In this document: positions 42,901-50,649 of the stretch, in pieces
How the letters are laid out: each line of letters opens with the position of its first letter
Numbering within the stretch: the first letter of the stretch is position 1
Assembly (NCBI GenBank): GCA_910585685.1
Contig: CAJUEO010000005.1
Location: 1-64,000 of the forward strand
Length of the DNA: 64,000 nucleotides
Direction: 5' to 3'
From: an uncultured Christensenella sp.
Lineage (GTDB): Bacteria > Bacillota > Clostridia > Christensenellales > Borkfalkiaceae
Translations under genes and position numbers: made by a program
The notes under the pieces: generated by a model
The model's database searches: none
Told to the model about the DNA's origin: nothing
What the model saw: the letters and a program-made list of their open reading frames with translations, nothing else

Positions 42901-44406
42901 GACGTGTGAAGTGTTAGCAGCATACAGGTTGTATGTGCCTTCTTCAAGCTCGTAACCCTTGAACTGGTTCGTGTTGGCGTCAGAATAGTCGTAAGAAGCC
43001 ATATCCTGCAAATTAACGTCAATCTGTACAATTTGCTTTTCACCGGGTTTCAAGGTCTTGGTCTTTGCATAAGCAACAAGGTTTACGCTTGCCTTCTCTA
43101 TTCCGCCCTTTGTATAGGGAGCCTGCGAGTAGATTTCAACAACTTCCTTGCCTGCCGACTTACCAGTATTGGTAACTTCGACGTTCAAAGTTATTGTTTT
43201 AACCTTTGCAGGGTTGCCTATCGAAGAGCTTATGTCCGCAGCTGCAAGCTCGGTTGCCGTCTGCGAAATAATATTCATTTCGAAGCTTGTGTAAGACAAG
43301 CCGTAGCCGAAGGGATAAACCACGTTATCGCCGTACCAAGCGTCTGCCGTTTGCGTATGATCGCCTGTGACTGCCGACGCGTTTTCGGTGAGCGCCTTGG
43401 TGGTAGCATTATAGCTCAGGTTGCCGGCAAGGATTTCGGCATACACGGTTTCATAATATTTATATCCGATATAGATATCTTCGGAATAATCTACGCCGTG
43501 AAGTCCTATCGAGCTTGCCTGACTGCCGTCTGCGAGTATGTAAGAGTTGCTGCCTGCGTCATTTTGTACGTTTGCAATCGAGTTGTACCAAGTAGGGTCT
43601 GCAGTGAAGTCCTTGTACCACTCTGCAACAAGCTTACCGGAGGGGTTCCATTCACCCGTCAAAAGTTTGGGAAGCGCTTTAAGTCCCGTAGTTCCTGGTC
43701 TGCCTATCCAGAGAATGGAGTCGACAGCCTCGTCGTTTTGAAGATTGTACATCTCCATTGCGTTTGAAGTGTTGAGAACTACTACAACTTTTTCGCAGAG
43801 CTCGTCAGCTTTTTCAATCATTGCAATTTCGGCTGCGGTAAGCATTTGGTTGTGCTTAACTTCTTCTCCGTTCTTGTTTAAAGCAAGGCGCTTATGCTCC
43901 CAACCGTCGTTCTCGTTTGCATCGTCTGCCAACTCGCTTGTAGCAACTGCAAGGTCGCTGCCTTCACCGCCGCCGCGCTTCAACACGACGATACCTACTT
44001 TCTTGTTGCCTTCAACCGTAGCTGCCGTTGCATCTGCCGCGGTGGATTCGGTTATTACCGTTGTGTTGACTTTAAATCCGGCGTCTCTCAAAACTTCGTC
44101 AACTTTACCTGTGCCGCCCTGCAAAGCCTGCGAAGCAGAACCGAAAACGGTTACGCCGTCGGCTTTTGCCATAGGAAGCGCGTTAGCAGTGTTCTTCAAA
44201 AGAACAGAACCCTCACCCGTGAGTCTTTCGTTCAAATCCTCTGCAGCCGCCAGTGCTTCTTCCTTAGTCTTGAATGCGGGAGCCGCATGTCCGTCGTTTG
44301 CAGCAAACGCCGTAAACGAACCGAGCATTGTAGAAGTTGCCATCGCAGTCACGAGCATGCTCGATACGACTATTCCGGCAATTTTCTTTTTGCTACTTGC
44401 TTTCAT
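39964..44406 (-). CDS. Giant secreted GH3-like protein with carbohydrate-binding insertions and a C-terminal anchor (cassette 1, first gene)
   Basis: 1480 residues. Signal peptide (about 1-36). Sandwich domain (about 45-430) with Glu148 in RGGGEGSD and PFGYGLSY; fibronectin-like domain. Between it and the barrel lie about four short modules with the pattern YxxGDxV...Y, the first followed by AAHPAGAW, which resemble ChtBD3/CBM5-12-type modules. The TIM barrel keeps LKHMFLNDQETNR, but the usual DGP motif is DSP and the nucleophile segment reads EWGATEFMFHPDMY, with one extra residue before the Asp. Activity is therefore uncertain. Then come a putative Ig domain (LPEGLSIDANTGLITG), a collagen-like GQPGQPGEPGKDG stretch, two near-identical repeats containing GVKDATINDKG, and a tail GCSGSI-membrane helix-RRRKNND. 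AGGAGG lies 7 bases before ATG 44406. Confidence 0.85.
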   Translation of the reverse strand: MKASSKKKIAGIVVSSMLVTAMATSTMLGSFTAFAANDGHAAPAFKTKEEALAAAEDLNERLTGEGSVLLKNTANALPMAKADGVTVFGSASQALQGGTGKVDEVLRDAGFKVNTTVITESTAADATAATVEGNKKVGIVVLKRGGGEGSDLAVATSELADDANENDGWEHKRLALNKNGEEVKHNQMLTAAEIAMIEKADELCEKVVVVLNTSNAMEMYNLQNDEAVDSILWIGRPGTTGLKALPKLLTGEWNPSGKLVAEWYKDFTADPTWYNSIANVQNDAGSNSYILADGSQASSIGLHGVDYSEDIYIGYKYYETVYAEILAGNLSYNATTKALTENASAVTGDHTQTADAWYGDNVVYPFGYGLSYTSFEMNIISQTATELAAADISSSIGNPAKVKTITLNVEVTNTGKSAGKEVVEIYSQAPYTKGGIEKASVNLVAYAKTKTLKPGEKQIVQIDVNLQDMASYDYSDANTNQFKGYELEEGTYNLYAANTSHVVADTEKTTVEIKGDAKLQLDDYSDNEITNLFSAENGRYNSIRKNNVDWNGDGKVDAKDKMFDKEQVLLSRASMVSTFPEAPVVTIDGKSVADYAEFNETKAYEVGDVVKKTEVTQGVTGTSSVKYYKFTAAHPAGAWIGTDVQEVEGEHKGGLVVTDEFADLMDYYAKFDLNLWLPDTPYYNPAKTYEVSDKVGNAGTKDIYEVKQTINPVRAVDEGTKYNVGDYVRNGSTVYRVTAEIGAPTVKDNGEATDGIASQDYKAGDVIKYYSSGWGGITLNTVIATKDIAKGAVLSSRGTTANVRAFAAADRLTKDNSEVVEHADYLTEVCKATLTTDKNSGDYVYSDKLFMGDAGVNGYLGNEDGLYDVTPDMMHGWSQMADADAQKEAIANGDWILFNELNGIKFTDKEVIKEGRFAGMTGEEVWLKFMNQWTWDDLYTACWAGGNNGLAVENLGIPAGGIQDSPTTFARTYTWCDNCSIASTWNVDLGYEQGRVTASLGLLYNTDKIGNQSTTRNDEWLNPAINFHRTPFSGRNNEYYGQDGYHSGWFAQAVVRGIQDTGVSSHLKHMFLNDQETNRNSGDLFAWVSEQALREIYVKPFQIGIQEGGAEGAMSAFARIGGVPTPVNDNMCNLLVRKEWGATEFMFHPDMYSPQANVSSEDLMLRTGHNHAPGNNNYKPSQEDGVVSNKTWSGCWDAEYENELTGTKGGVYIGKNDEATGQETYYSNNQWYIIRYSAMIMYSEYANNSHALNGILPGEYKGYEVNVNTNKAVVLDASFKQAEERADVVYSIVGNLPEGLSIDANTGLITGKIATAGSYTVTVKAMADKWIGTNATFTIVVENVTGGGSGEDGQPGQPGEPGKDGVGVKDATINDKGELILTLTDDTTINAGKVTGDGSTGGDGLDGVGIKDATINADGHLILTLTDDKTIDAGLVRGTDGKDAEGGCSGSIAPTVISVSAAFALITAAVFVVRRRKNND

Positions 44407-44471
44407 CTAAAATCCTCCTAAATATAGATTTATTTTGTAGATTTCTCACACTTAGTGATAATTGTACACAT

Positions 44472-44500
44472 ATCATATCACACGCCCCCCCCCGTGTCAA
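44472..44500 (-). promoter_or_regulatory. Promoter of cassette 1 with a nine-base G:C tract in its spacer
   Basis: On the minus strand a perfect TTGACA (44495-44500) and TATGAT (44472-44477) are exactly 17 bp apart, and nine of those bases are consecutive G (complement C9 at 44485-44493). Start predicted near 44465, leader about 60 bases. Loss or gain of one G would move the spacer to 16 or 18 and change strength, the mechanism of known phase-variable promoters. Confidence 0.75.
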
Positions 44501-44545
44501 TATTTGTTCATAAAGTTGAAAATTTTTCTTTTTTTGGTGTCTAAA

Positions 44546-44575
44546 TGAGCAATATTGAGCAAGATTGAGCAATTT
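44546..44575. promoter_or_regulatory. Three 10-bp-phased direct repeats, candidate operator
   Basis: TGAGCAA occurs at 44546, 44556 and 44566, exactly one helical turn apart, with flanking AT/TT also repeated. It lies between the divergent promoters of cassette 1 (44472-44500) and of the DeoR gene (44600-44629). Likely bound by the DeoR-type regulator next door or another activator. Confidence 0.5.
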
Positions 44576-44599
44576 TTTCGATTTTCGGACTGTATTTCG

Positions 44600-44629
44600 T
44601 TGACTTACGGCGTTTAAATGAAATATAAT
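44600..44629 (+). promoter_or_regulatory. Promoter of the DeoR-family regulator
   Basis: TTGACT (44600-44605), 18-bp spacer, TATAAT (44624-44629). The leader is about 105 bases and ends with a small GCCCG/CGGGC hairpin (44715-44725) just before the ribosome site GAGGG. Confidence 0.6.
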
Positions 44630-44743
44630 TAAAATATGAAACAAAAATGAACATACAAATTCGGCTAAATTGGAAAAAGTTACCAAGTATGGAAAAACTT
44701 TACTACAAAAAAACGCCCGTTCGGGCTTGAAGAGGGATCAATT

Positions 44744-45493
44744 ATGGCGTTGACGTACAGGCAAAACGAAATTTTGGAGTATTTGAAAAAGACTAAGTAT
44801 GCAAAAATCAACGAGCTGGCGCAAAAACTGTTCGTAAGCGACGCAACGATACGCCGCGAGCTTACCGAGCTTAAAAAGTTAGGACTGTTGGACAGAAACC
44901 ACGGCGGCGCGGTTATCGTTGACTCCGCCAACGAAATTGCGCTGCATATAAGATACGAGCGCGACCCCAAGGACAAGCGCGAAACCGCCAACGTGGCTTT
45001 ACCCAAGCTGCCCGACTTCAACACAGTATTCTTTGACAACAGCTCCACCGCCTATATCATAGCGCAGATGATGGATTTGAAATACAAGACGGTTGTGACT
45101 AACGGCATTTCGCTGGCTACGGACCTATGCAAGAGGGAGAACATAAACGTGATTATGCCGGGGGGAAACCTTTTATCCAACACCAACTCGCTAACGGGCG
45201 CATTTGCAACCAAGTGCATTGCGGACATACATTTCGGGCTTGTTCTTTGCTCCTGCGCGGCAATCACGCCCGACGGTGCTTTCGAAAATTCAATAGAACA
45301 AGCCGAGCTTAAAAGGGTTGCGCTTGAAAACGGCACAAACAGAATTTTATTGGTAGACAAAAATAAGTTTAAAAACACCGCGTCTTTTAGAACTCTGCCG
45401 CTAAAATCTTACTCTGCGATTTTTACAAACGCCGATGACGAAACGCTTGAACAATTTGCAAGTTTAAAAGGCGTACATATAATCAATAAATAA
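44744..45493 (+). CDS. DeoR/GlpR-family transcriptional regulator
   Basis: 249 residues. N-terminal helix-turn-helix (about 5-58, with INELAQKLFVSDATIRRELTELKKLG) and the DeoR sensor domain with FDNSSTAYIIAQMM, VVTNGISLATDL, VIMPGGNL and LLVDKNKF. The family usually represses carbohydrate genes and is released by sugar phosphates. It is divergent from cassette 1, with phased repeats between the two promoters, so control of the large GH3 operon and of itself is likely. The effector is unknown. Confidence 0.9.
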   Translation: MALTYRQNEILEYLKKTKYAKINELAQKLFVSDATIRRELTELKKLGLLDRNHGGAVIVDSANEIALHIRYERDPKDKRETANVALPKLPDFNTVFFDNSSTAYIIAQMMDLKYKTVVTNGISLATDLCKRENINVIMPGGNLLSNTNSLTGAFATKCIADIHFGLVLCSCAAITPDGAFENSIEQAELKRVALENGTNRILLVDKNKFKNTASFRTLPLKSYSAIFTNADDETLEQFASLKGVHIINK

Positions 45494-45494
45494 A

Positions 45495-45532
45495 AACAGC
45501 CTCCGCGCAAGTTTATTTGCGCGGAGGCTGTT
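45495..45532. terminator. Bidirectional terminator
   Basis: Perfect 16-bp stem (AACAGCCTCCGCGCAA, 45495-45510, with 45517-45532) between the convergent DeoR and ttcA-like genes. Confidence 0.92.
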
Positions 45533-45535
45533 CTA

Positions 45536-46369
45536 TTATTCATTGAAAAAATGTTTATTTCCCTGTCTGTCCTTATAGGCAATTATCGTCGATAAATTTA
45601 CGTTTTCAACGCTTTTAAAAATATTCTGCTCGATGCACGGGTCATCGGCGGCAAGCATCTTTATCAACTGCTTCACCTTTTTGCGCTTGCCCTCGTCCTC
45701 TCGCGAGCCGTCGGTAAACTTGCACGCGCACCTCAAAAATTTCAAACCGCTATAGTCGCGCCACGCAATTATATCCTGCTCGCGTATGAGATACATAGGT
45801 CTGATAAGCTGCATACCCTCGAAATTTGTGCTGTTCAAAATCGGCATCATAGTCTGCACCTGTCCGCCGTAAAGCATTCCCATAAGTATGGTTTCGATTA
45901 CGTCGTCATAGTGGTGCCCGAGCGCTATTTTATTGCAGCCGAGCATCTTTGCATTGTGATAGAGGTGACCCCTCCTCATTCTCGCGCACAGGTAGCAAGG
46001 AGAATTTTCAATATGCAAAACATTTTCGAAAATATCCGTTTCAAAAACCGTAAGCGGAATTTCAAGCTTTTTTGCGTTGCTTTCTATAAGTTGTCTGTTT
46101 TCACTATTATATCCCGGGTCCATTGCAAGAAACACAAGTTCGAAGGGAAACTTGTGGTGCTTTTTCAACTCCTGAAAAAGCTTTGCCAAAAGAAACGAAT
46201 CCTTGCCTCCAGAAATACATACGGCAATTTTGTCGTTGGGTTGTATAAGGTTATAGGTTACAACAGCCTTTGTAAACCTTCTGAAAAGCTGTTTATGGAA
46301 TTTTTTTATAATGCTTTTTTCGCATCTGGCAAGGTCGAAATTTGCCCTCTCCGCCGAAAGCTCACTCAT
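45536..46369 (-). CDS. TtcA-like tRNA 2-thiolation / PP-loop ATPase
   Basis: 277 residues of the adenine-nucleotide alpha-hydrolase family. PP-loop SGGKDS is at 53-58. Cysteines at 125 and 128 (CYLC) and 214 (with 216) match the cluster-binding Cys of TtcA, which makes 2-thiocytidine at tRNA position 32. Bacillota carry several TtcA/TtuA relatives, so the exact tRNA target is unsure. It directly follows tcdA (1 base), another tRNA-modifying gene. Confidence 0.85.
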   Translation of the reverse strand: MSELSAERANFDLARCEKSIIKKFHKQLFRRFTKAVVTYNLIQPNDKIAVCISGGKDSFLLAKLFQELKKHHKFPFELVFLAMDPGYNSENRQLIESNAKKLEIPLTVFETDIFENVLHIENSPCYLCARMRRGHLYHNAKMLGCNKIALGHHYDDVIETILMGMLYGGQVQTMMPILNSTNFEGMQLIRPMYLIREQDIIAWRDYSGLKFLRCACKFTDGSREDEGKRKKVKQLIKMLAADDPCIEQNIFKSVENVNLSTIIAYKDRQGNKHFFNE

Positions 46370-46370
46370 C

Positions 46371-47078
46371 TTAGTTTACCCCCGACAAGTCCCTTATAAT
46401 TTTACCTGCAGCGAGCAACCCGACTATCGAAGGTACGAAAGACACACTGCCCGGAATGGCGCGTTTGCCGATATTGTCACTGTCCGCGGCAATGCCTTTT
46501 TTGGGCTGCTCCCTTGAATAAACTACCGTTACCCCCGATATATGCCTCGTTTTAAGCTCTTTACGCATAACTTTTGCAAGGGGACAGACAGAGGTGTTTT
46601 CTATGTCCGTTACTTCAAAAGCCGTGCCGTCAAGCTTGTTACCTGCTCCCATACAGCTAATAACGGGGACATCGGCGCTCTTTGCGCACTCTATTATCGT
46701 CAGCTTTCCGCTCACCGTATCTATGGCGTCCAAAACGTAGTCAAACGCCCGAAAGTCAAGCATATTACGGGACGTAGGCAAAAAAAACGTCTTATAAACG
46801 GTTACTTTACAGTTCGGGTTAATGTCTAAAATACGCTCGCGCATTACGTCGACCTTGTACTTGCCCACCGTACTGTTAAGCGCAATTATCTGGCGGTTTA
46901 TATTGCTTTCGGATACAGTATCGTTATCTATCAAATCGAGCGCGCCCACACCCGAACGGGCAAGCGCTTCCGCGGCATAGCCGCCCACTCCGCCTATTCC
47001 GAATACGGCAACTCTGGCGTTTTTGAGTTTTTCAACGCCGTCCGCGCCCAATAAAATTTCCGTTCTTGACAAATCCAA
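46371..47078 (-). CDS. tcdA: tRNA threonylcarbamoyladenosine dehydratase (ThiF/E1-like)
   Basis: 235 residues. Nucleotide motif VFGIGGVGGYAAEALARSG, the E1-type SESNINRQI and the DAIDT motif are present. TcdA cyclises t6A37 of ANN-reading tRNAs to ct6A using ATP. The annotated start is TTG 47078, supported by AGGGGTG 8 bases upstream and by the family start (LSRTEILLG). It lies between cyuA and the ttcA-like gene in one minus-strand operon; a cysteine/sulfur link between the three genes is plausible because TcdA partners with cysteine-desulfurase systems in E. coli. Confidence 0.93.
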   Translation of the reverse strand: MDLSRTEILLGADGVEKLKNARVAVFGIGGVGGYAAEALARSGVGALDLIDNDTVSESNINRQIIALNSTVGKYKVDVMRERILDINPNCKVTVYKTFFLPTSRNMLDFRAFDYVLDAIDTVSGKLTIIECAKSADVPVISCMGAGNKLDGTAFEVTDIENTSVCPLAKVMRKELKTRHISGVTVVYSREQPKKGIAADSDNIGKRAIPGSVSFVPSIVGLLAAGKIIRDLSGVN

Positions 47079-47106
47079 AACAAATACACCCCTACATATG
47101 CCCCGT

Positions 47107-48384
47107 TTAACGGGTGGTTTTAATCATAAGCTTTATTATTTCTTCATCTGTGCCGCGCATTCCGTTGCGAGCTATATCCCCGATATTTTCGATAGTTTCC
47201 TCAACGCAGTTATCGAGTATTCCGTCACCGGCGCAGAAATTGCAGTCGTGCTTAGACATTTCAAAACCCAAAAGCCCCGCTTCCACGGCGGAGGCAATTT
47301 TGGCGGCGCAGCTCGATTTAGCGCCGTCGCAGATTATGCCCGAATCAATGGCAAGCGCATTTACTATTGTGTTTGAAATTTCCTCTAACTTCCCGCCGTA
47401 CAGATAGCAAACCCCCGACCCAGCACCGCAACCTGCGCTAACCGCGCCGCAATAAGCCGAAAGCCTGCCTATGCCCGTCTTTAAATGTATGGTTATTAGG
47501 TCTGAAACGACGAGCGCGCGAATAAGCTCCTCTTCGCTCTTTTCAAGATAATTTGCATATTCTATAACGGGAAGCGAGGCCGTCATTCCCTGATTTCCGC
47601 TTCCCGAAACTATTACTACGGGCAGAGAACAGCCGTTCATTCTTGCGTCGGAGCCGGCAGCGGCAACCGCTTTTGCGCGGTTATGTATACTATCCCCGAA
47701 GGACAAAAGCAAAACCTTGCCTATGCGCGCGCCGTAGTCGTTTGTCAAGCCCTCGCGCGAAATTGCAGTATTGTATTGTATCTGCCGTCTGATTACCTGC
47801 TCAACGTCCGATATTTTAACTTCGTCCGCGAACTCGATTATTTTTGCAACCGACAAAATGCTTCTGTCGGTAAGGCTGGTAGGTTCTTTGTCGTCGTAAT
47901 TGACGTTTAAAAGACTGTTTGCGTTTTTCTCGATTTGCACAACGTTGGTGTGATGCCCGACAATGCGGACGTATGCGCTGTCGCTGCCTTTATGCACTTT
48001 TACACCGATATCGAATATGCAGCCCGAACGCGACTGTGATACGCTGAACTCGGCTGACGAAAGGTAATTGCATATTTTTTGCTTGTCGGAAGGCGTTACC
48101 GAAGATATAACTTCAAGCTTTTTCGACGCGTCACCGCCGACGATACCTGCGGCTGCCGCGCTCGTTACCCCCTTCATTCCGCCCGTGTTGGGAACAACTA
48201 CGCTTTTAACGTTTTTCAAAATATTGCCGCTGACGGATATTTCCACTTTTTCGGGAAGCGCACCCAGCGTGTCGCGCGCAAGCGCCGCGGCATACGCAAC
48301 GGAAATAGGCTCGGTACAGCCCATTGCAGGCAGCAATTCTTCGTTTAATATCTGAAGATATCCTTCGTATATACTTTTGTCCAT
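47107..48384 (-). CDS. L-cysteine desulfidase family protein (UPF0597 / CyuA)
   Basis: 425 residues. Conserved stretches: MGCTEPISVAYA near 21-32, VVPNTGGMKG, GSGNQGMTASLPV, and C-terminal Cys motifs (CGAVSAGCGAGSG, DGAKSSCAAKI) for an iron-sulfur cluster, as in serine dehydratase relatives. Members break L-cysteine into pyruvate, ammonia and sulfide. It is the first gene of a likely three-gene operon with tcdA and ttcA-like. A relaxed substrate such as serine is possible. Confidence 0.88.
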   Translation of the reverse strand: MDKSIYEGYLQILNEELLPAMGCTEPISVAYAAALARDTLGALPEKVEISVSGNILKNVKSVVVPNTGGMKGVTSAAAAGIVGGDASKKLEVISSVTPSDKQKICNYLSSAEFSVSQSRSGCIFDIGVKVHKGSDSAYVRIVGHHTNVVQIEKNANSLLNVNYDDKEPTSLTDRSILSVAKIIEFADEVKISDVEQVIRRQIQYNTAISREGLTNDYGARIGKVLLLSFGDSIHNRAKAVAAAGSDARMNGCSLPVVIVSGSGNQGMTASLPVIEYANYLEKSEEELIRALVVSDLITIHLKTGIGRLSAYCGAVSAGCGAGSGVCYLYGGKLEEISNTIVNALAIDSGIICDGAKSSCAAKIASAVEAGLLGFEMSKHDCNFCAGDGILDNCVEETIENIGDIARNGMRGTDEEIIKLMIKTTR

Positions 48385-48461
48385 AGTTTACCTTTCGCGT
48401 TTTTTTGAATTATACCACAACACAAAATAAATTACAATAGTTTATATAGCTTTAAAATCGC

Positions 48462-48490
48462 TTGCCAAATAATTTTTTTATTGCTATAAT
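48462..48490 (+). promoter_or_regulatory. Promoter of tRNA-Val
   Basis: TTGCCA (48462-48467), 17-bp spacer, TATAAT (48485-48490) preceded by TGC (extended -10). Start about 16 bases before the tRNA. Confidence 0.7.
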
Positions 48491-48512
48491 ATACCTATCG
48501 TTATAAACACAT

Positions 48513-48589
<77 letters not shown>

Positions 48590-48594
48590 AATCA

Positions 48595-48646
48595 AAATAA
48601 ATCCGAACTCAATCGTTATTCGCGATTGGTCCGGATTTATTTTTTT
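48595..48646. terminator. Terminator between tRNA-Val and the alpha/beta hydrolase
   Basis: AAATAAATCCG (48595-48605) pairs with CGGATTTATTT (48632-48642), with an inner AATCG/CGATT helix, followed by T residues. Convergent position allows use from both sides. Confidence 0.8.
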
Positions 48647-48655
48647 ATACTTTTA

Positions 48656-49636
48656 TCAAATTTCACACTTTATAAACTGTAAAAGCGTATTATAGCACTC
48701 GTCCATACCCTGCAAAGAAGGCATATGCCCTGAATCTTTTACTACCTTTATTGTGACGTTACTGTTTTTACAATTCTCAACGGCATTTAACGCATTTGCG
48801 GTCGAAGTAATTATATCCGTTTCACCCTGCAAAAGACAGTACTTTATTTTAACTTCGGCAAGCAGCGGCGTCAAATTGATTTTCAATAGCTCCTGCCAAA
48901 GCGATGTGTTGTGAAAATAACCGTTTTTCATAACGGCTTGAAAATCTTTAAAAGAATAGTCGGGACTAGTCAAAAGCCCGAAAACAATTTTGCCCATTGG
49001 TGCGCGCTGAGAATTTTTATTCATATACGCGTTTGTATGCTTCATAAGAAGTCTATAAAGATTTTTAAGGTTTTTATCCACTACTTTGTACTCGCAGTCC
49101 GCTCCCGTTTCAAGAATTTCTTTTACCGTTTGCCTCGCTTTTTGCGGAGTGTTATCAAACGCGCGACCGACTTCTTCATTGAAGAAAAGATTTTTCAATA
49201 CCTGTCCGAACACGAAAGCGCCGTCAAGCTTTTCGGGCATACGCACCGCCGCGCTAAGCGCAAGCACACTGCCCCAGCTAAAGCCGAACAGATACAGCTT
49301 GTTTGCAGGAAACCTTTGCTTTATATAATCTATAAGCTCACAGGTCATATCGACAAAGTCTGTTATATGAAAGCTGTCGTCTATCTCATAGTTGTTAATT
49401 CCGCAGCCGAGCTGATCCCAGCATACGACTATAGCCTTGTCCGTCCATTCGGGGTAAATTCCGCGACCGCCGACAGAAAACGGCACGGGTGAACCGGGGC
49501 CGCCGTGAAGCATTAACACCACGGGCAAATCTTTACTTTTGCCTTCTATGGAAATTTTCTGCTCATATCCGCGCAGTTTTACCGCAGTAACTTCGGAAAC
49601 CTCACAGCTTTTTATATACTTTTTTCGTTTAGACAT
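48656..49636 (-). CDS. Alpha/beta hydrolase, proline iminopeptidase-like (S33)
   Basis: 326 residues, cytoplasmic. Oxyanion motif HGGPG at 44-48, nucleophile elbow GFSWG with Ser120, and C-terminal ETD and DSGHMPS segments supplying Asp and His. HGGPG is typical of proline iminopeptidases and related amidases or esterases; exact substrate unknown. It is a single gene with a terminator on its 3' side. Confidence 0.82.
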   Translation of the reverse strand: MSKRKKYIKSCEVSEVTAVKLRGYEQKISIEGKSKDLPVVLMLHGGPGSPVPFSVGGRGIYPEWTDKAIVVCWDQLGCGINNYEIDDSFHITDFVDMTCELIDYIKQRFPANKLYLFGFSWGSVLALSAAVRMPEKLDGAFVFGQVLKNLFFNEEVGRAFDNTPQKARQTVKEILETGADCEYKVVDKNLKNLYRLLMKHTNAYMNKNSQRAPMGKIVFGLLTSPDYSFKDFQAVMKNGYFHNTSLWQELLKINLTPLLAEVKIKYCLLQGETDIITSTANALNAVENCKNSNVTIKVVKDSGHMPSLQGMDECYNTLLQFIKCEI

Positions 49637-49777
49637 AAAATACTCCCTCTTGTTAGATATTGCACTTAAATTATACTACAAATGAAACAGTTTTTCAAGC
49701 ATTAAAAACTATCTCATCGATATAGCCGTTTCTAATATTAGCTTGAAATATACGATTGAATATGATAAAATAGCACT

Positions 49778-50209
49778 ATGAGTTGGTTTAATTATTACGG
49801 ACTTATTATAATGGCAATTATTATGCTGCCAAATATTCTGTATGCGGTCAGACAAAAAGAAAATACGGCAACGGCTTATATAAATAAAGCTATTACAGTT
49901 GCCGAACAAGTGGGAAGATACGGTTGTTGTGTGTTAATGATATTTAATATCCCCTATCTGTACTTTAATTTTTGGTTTAAAAACGCGCTTACCGTCTATT
50001 TGTCGGTCAACGGCGGACTGTGTTTTGCTTATTTGATATTTTGGATAATTTGTTGGAACAGAAACGGCAAATTAAAGGCGTTATCACTTTCGATAATTCC
50101 CTCGATTATATTTTTGTTCAGCGGCATGGTTTTGGCGTATATCCCACTATCTGTCTTTGCCGCTGTTTTTTCAGTAAGCCATATTTATATAAGCTATAAA
50201 ACATTATAA
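49778..50209 (+). CDS. Four-helix membrane protein of unknown function
   Basis: 143 residues with four predicted membrane helices (about 5-24, 46-66, 72-95 and 103-137), a short basic loop (WNRNGKLK) and a C-terminus ending YISYKTL. I recognise no catalytic motif. No ribosome site precedes ATG 49778. TTGAAA (49743-49748), 17 bp and TAAAAT (49766-49771) would start transcription at or near the ATG, so the message may be leaderless. The next gene follows 17 bases later. Confidence 0.65.
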   Translation: MSWFNYYGLIIMAIIMLPNILYAVRQKENTATAYINKAITVAEQVGRYGCCVLMIFNIPYLYFNFWFKNALTVYLSVNGGLCFAYLIFWIICWNRNGKLKALSLSIIPSIIFLFSGMVLAYIPLSVFAAVFSVSHIYISYKTL

Positions 50210-50226
50210 AAAATTAAGGAGTTAAA

Positions 50227-50592
50227 ATGAACATTCAAAAAATCACTAAAAACAACGTTGAGGTAGCGCATGTTACTGCGGACGAAAAAATAATAACCGA
50301 CGTACAAAGCGCGCTCGATTTGATGATGACCGTCAATTACCAGACGGGCATAAAAAATATAGCGCTATCTAAAAATTTGATTGCCGAAGATTTTTTTATT
50401 TTAAGCAGCGGACTTGCCGGAGAAATTTTACAAAAGTTTATAAATTATAAATTTCGTATTGCCATTTACGGTGACTACACAAAATATACAAGCAAGCCGT
50501 TAAAAGACTTTATTTACGAAAGTAATAACGGGCGCGACATATTCTTTTGCGAAAATTTAGAACAAGCACTTAACAAATTGTCAAAAATATAA
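50227..50592 (+). CDS. DUF4180-type protein
   Basis: 121 residues, cytoplasmic. Recognised by its start (NNVEVAHV), the LMMTVNYQTG stretch and FFCENLEQAL near the end. Function unknown; the fold appears related to STAS-like or flavodoxin-like small domains, but that is a guess. AAGGAG is 5-6 bases before ATG 50227. Probably cotranscribed with the membrane protein upstream. Confidence 0.75.
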   Translation: MNIQKITKNNVEVAHVTADEKIITDVQSALDLMMTVNYQTGIKNIALSKNLIAEDFFILSSGLAGEILQKFINYKFRIAIYGDYTKYTSKPLKDFIYESNNGRDIFFCENLEQALNKLSKI

Positions 50593-50649
50593 AATATTTC
50601 TCCTTTTTTTGTCTCTTTTGCGTCGGCACAAACGTTTTATAAGTAGAAT

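Noticed and set aside
44647..44730. 27-residue reading frame in the leader of the DeoR gene
   Set aside because: No ribosome site and no recognisable sequence; it overlaps a small hairpin.
50593..50649. Classic ECF autoregulatory promoter (GGAAC and CGTC boxes) before the sigma gene
   Set aside because: Those boxes are not present with proper spacing; the real promoter could not be identified.
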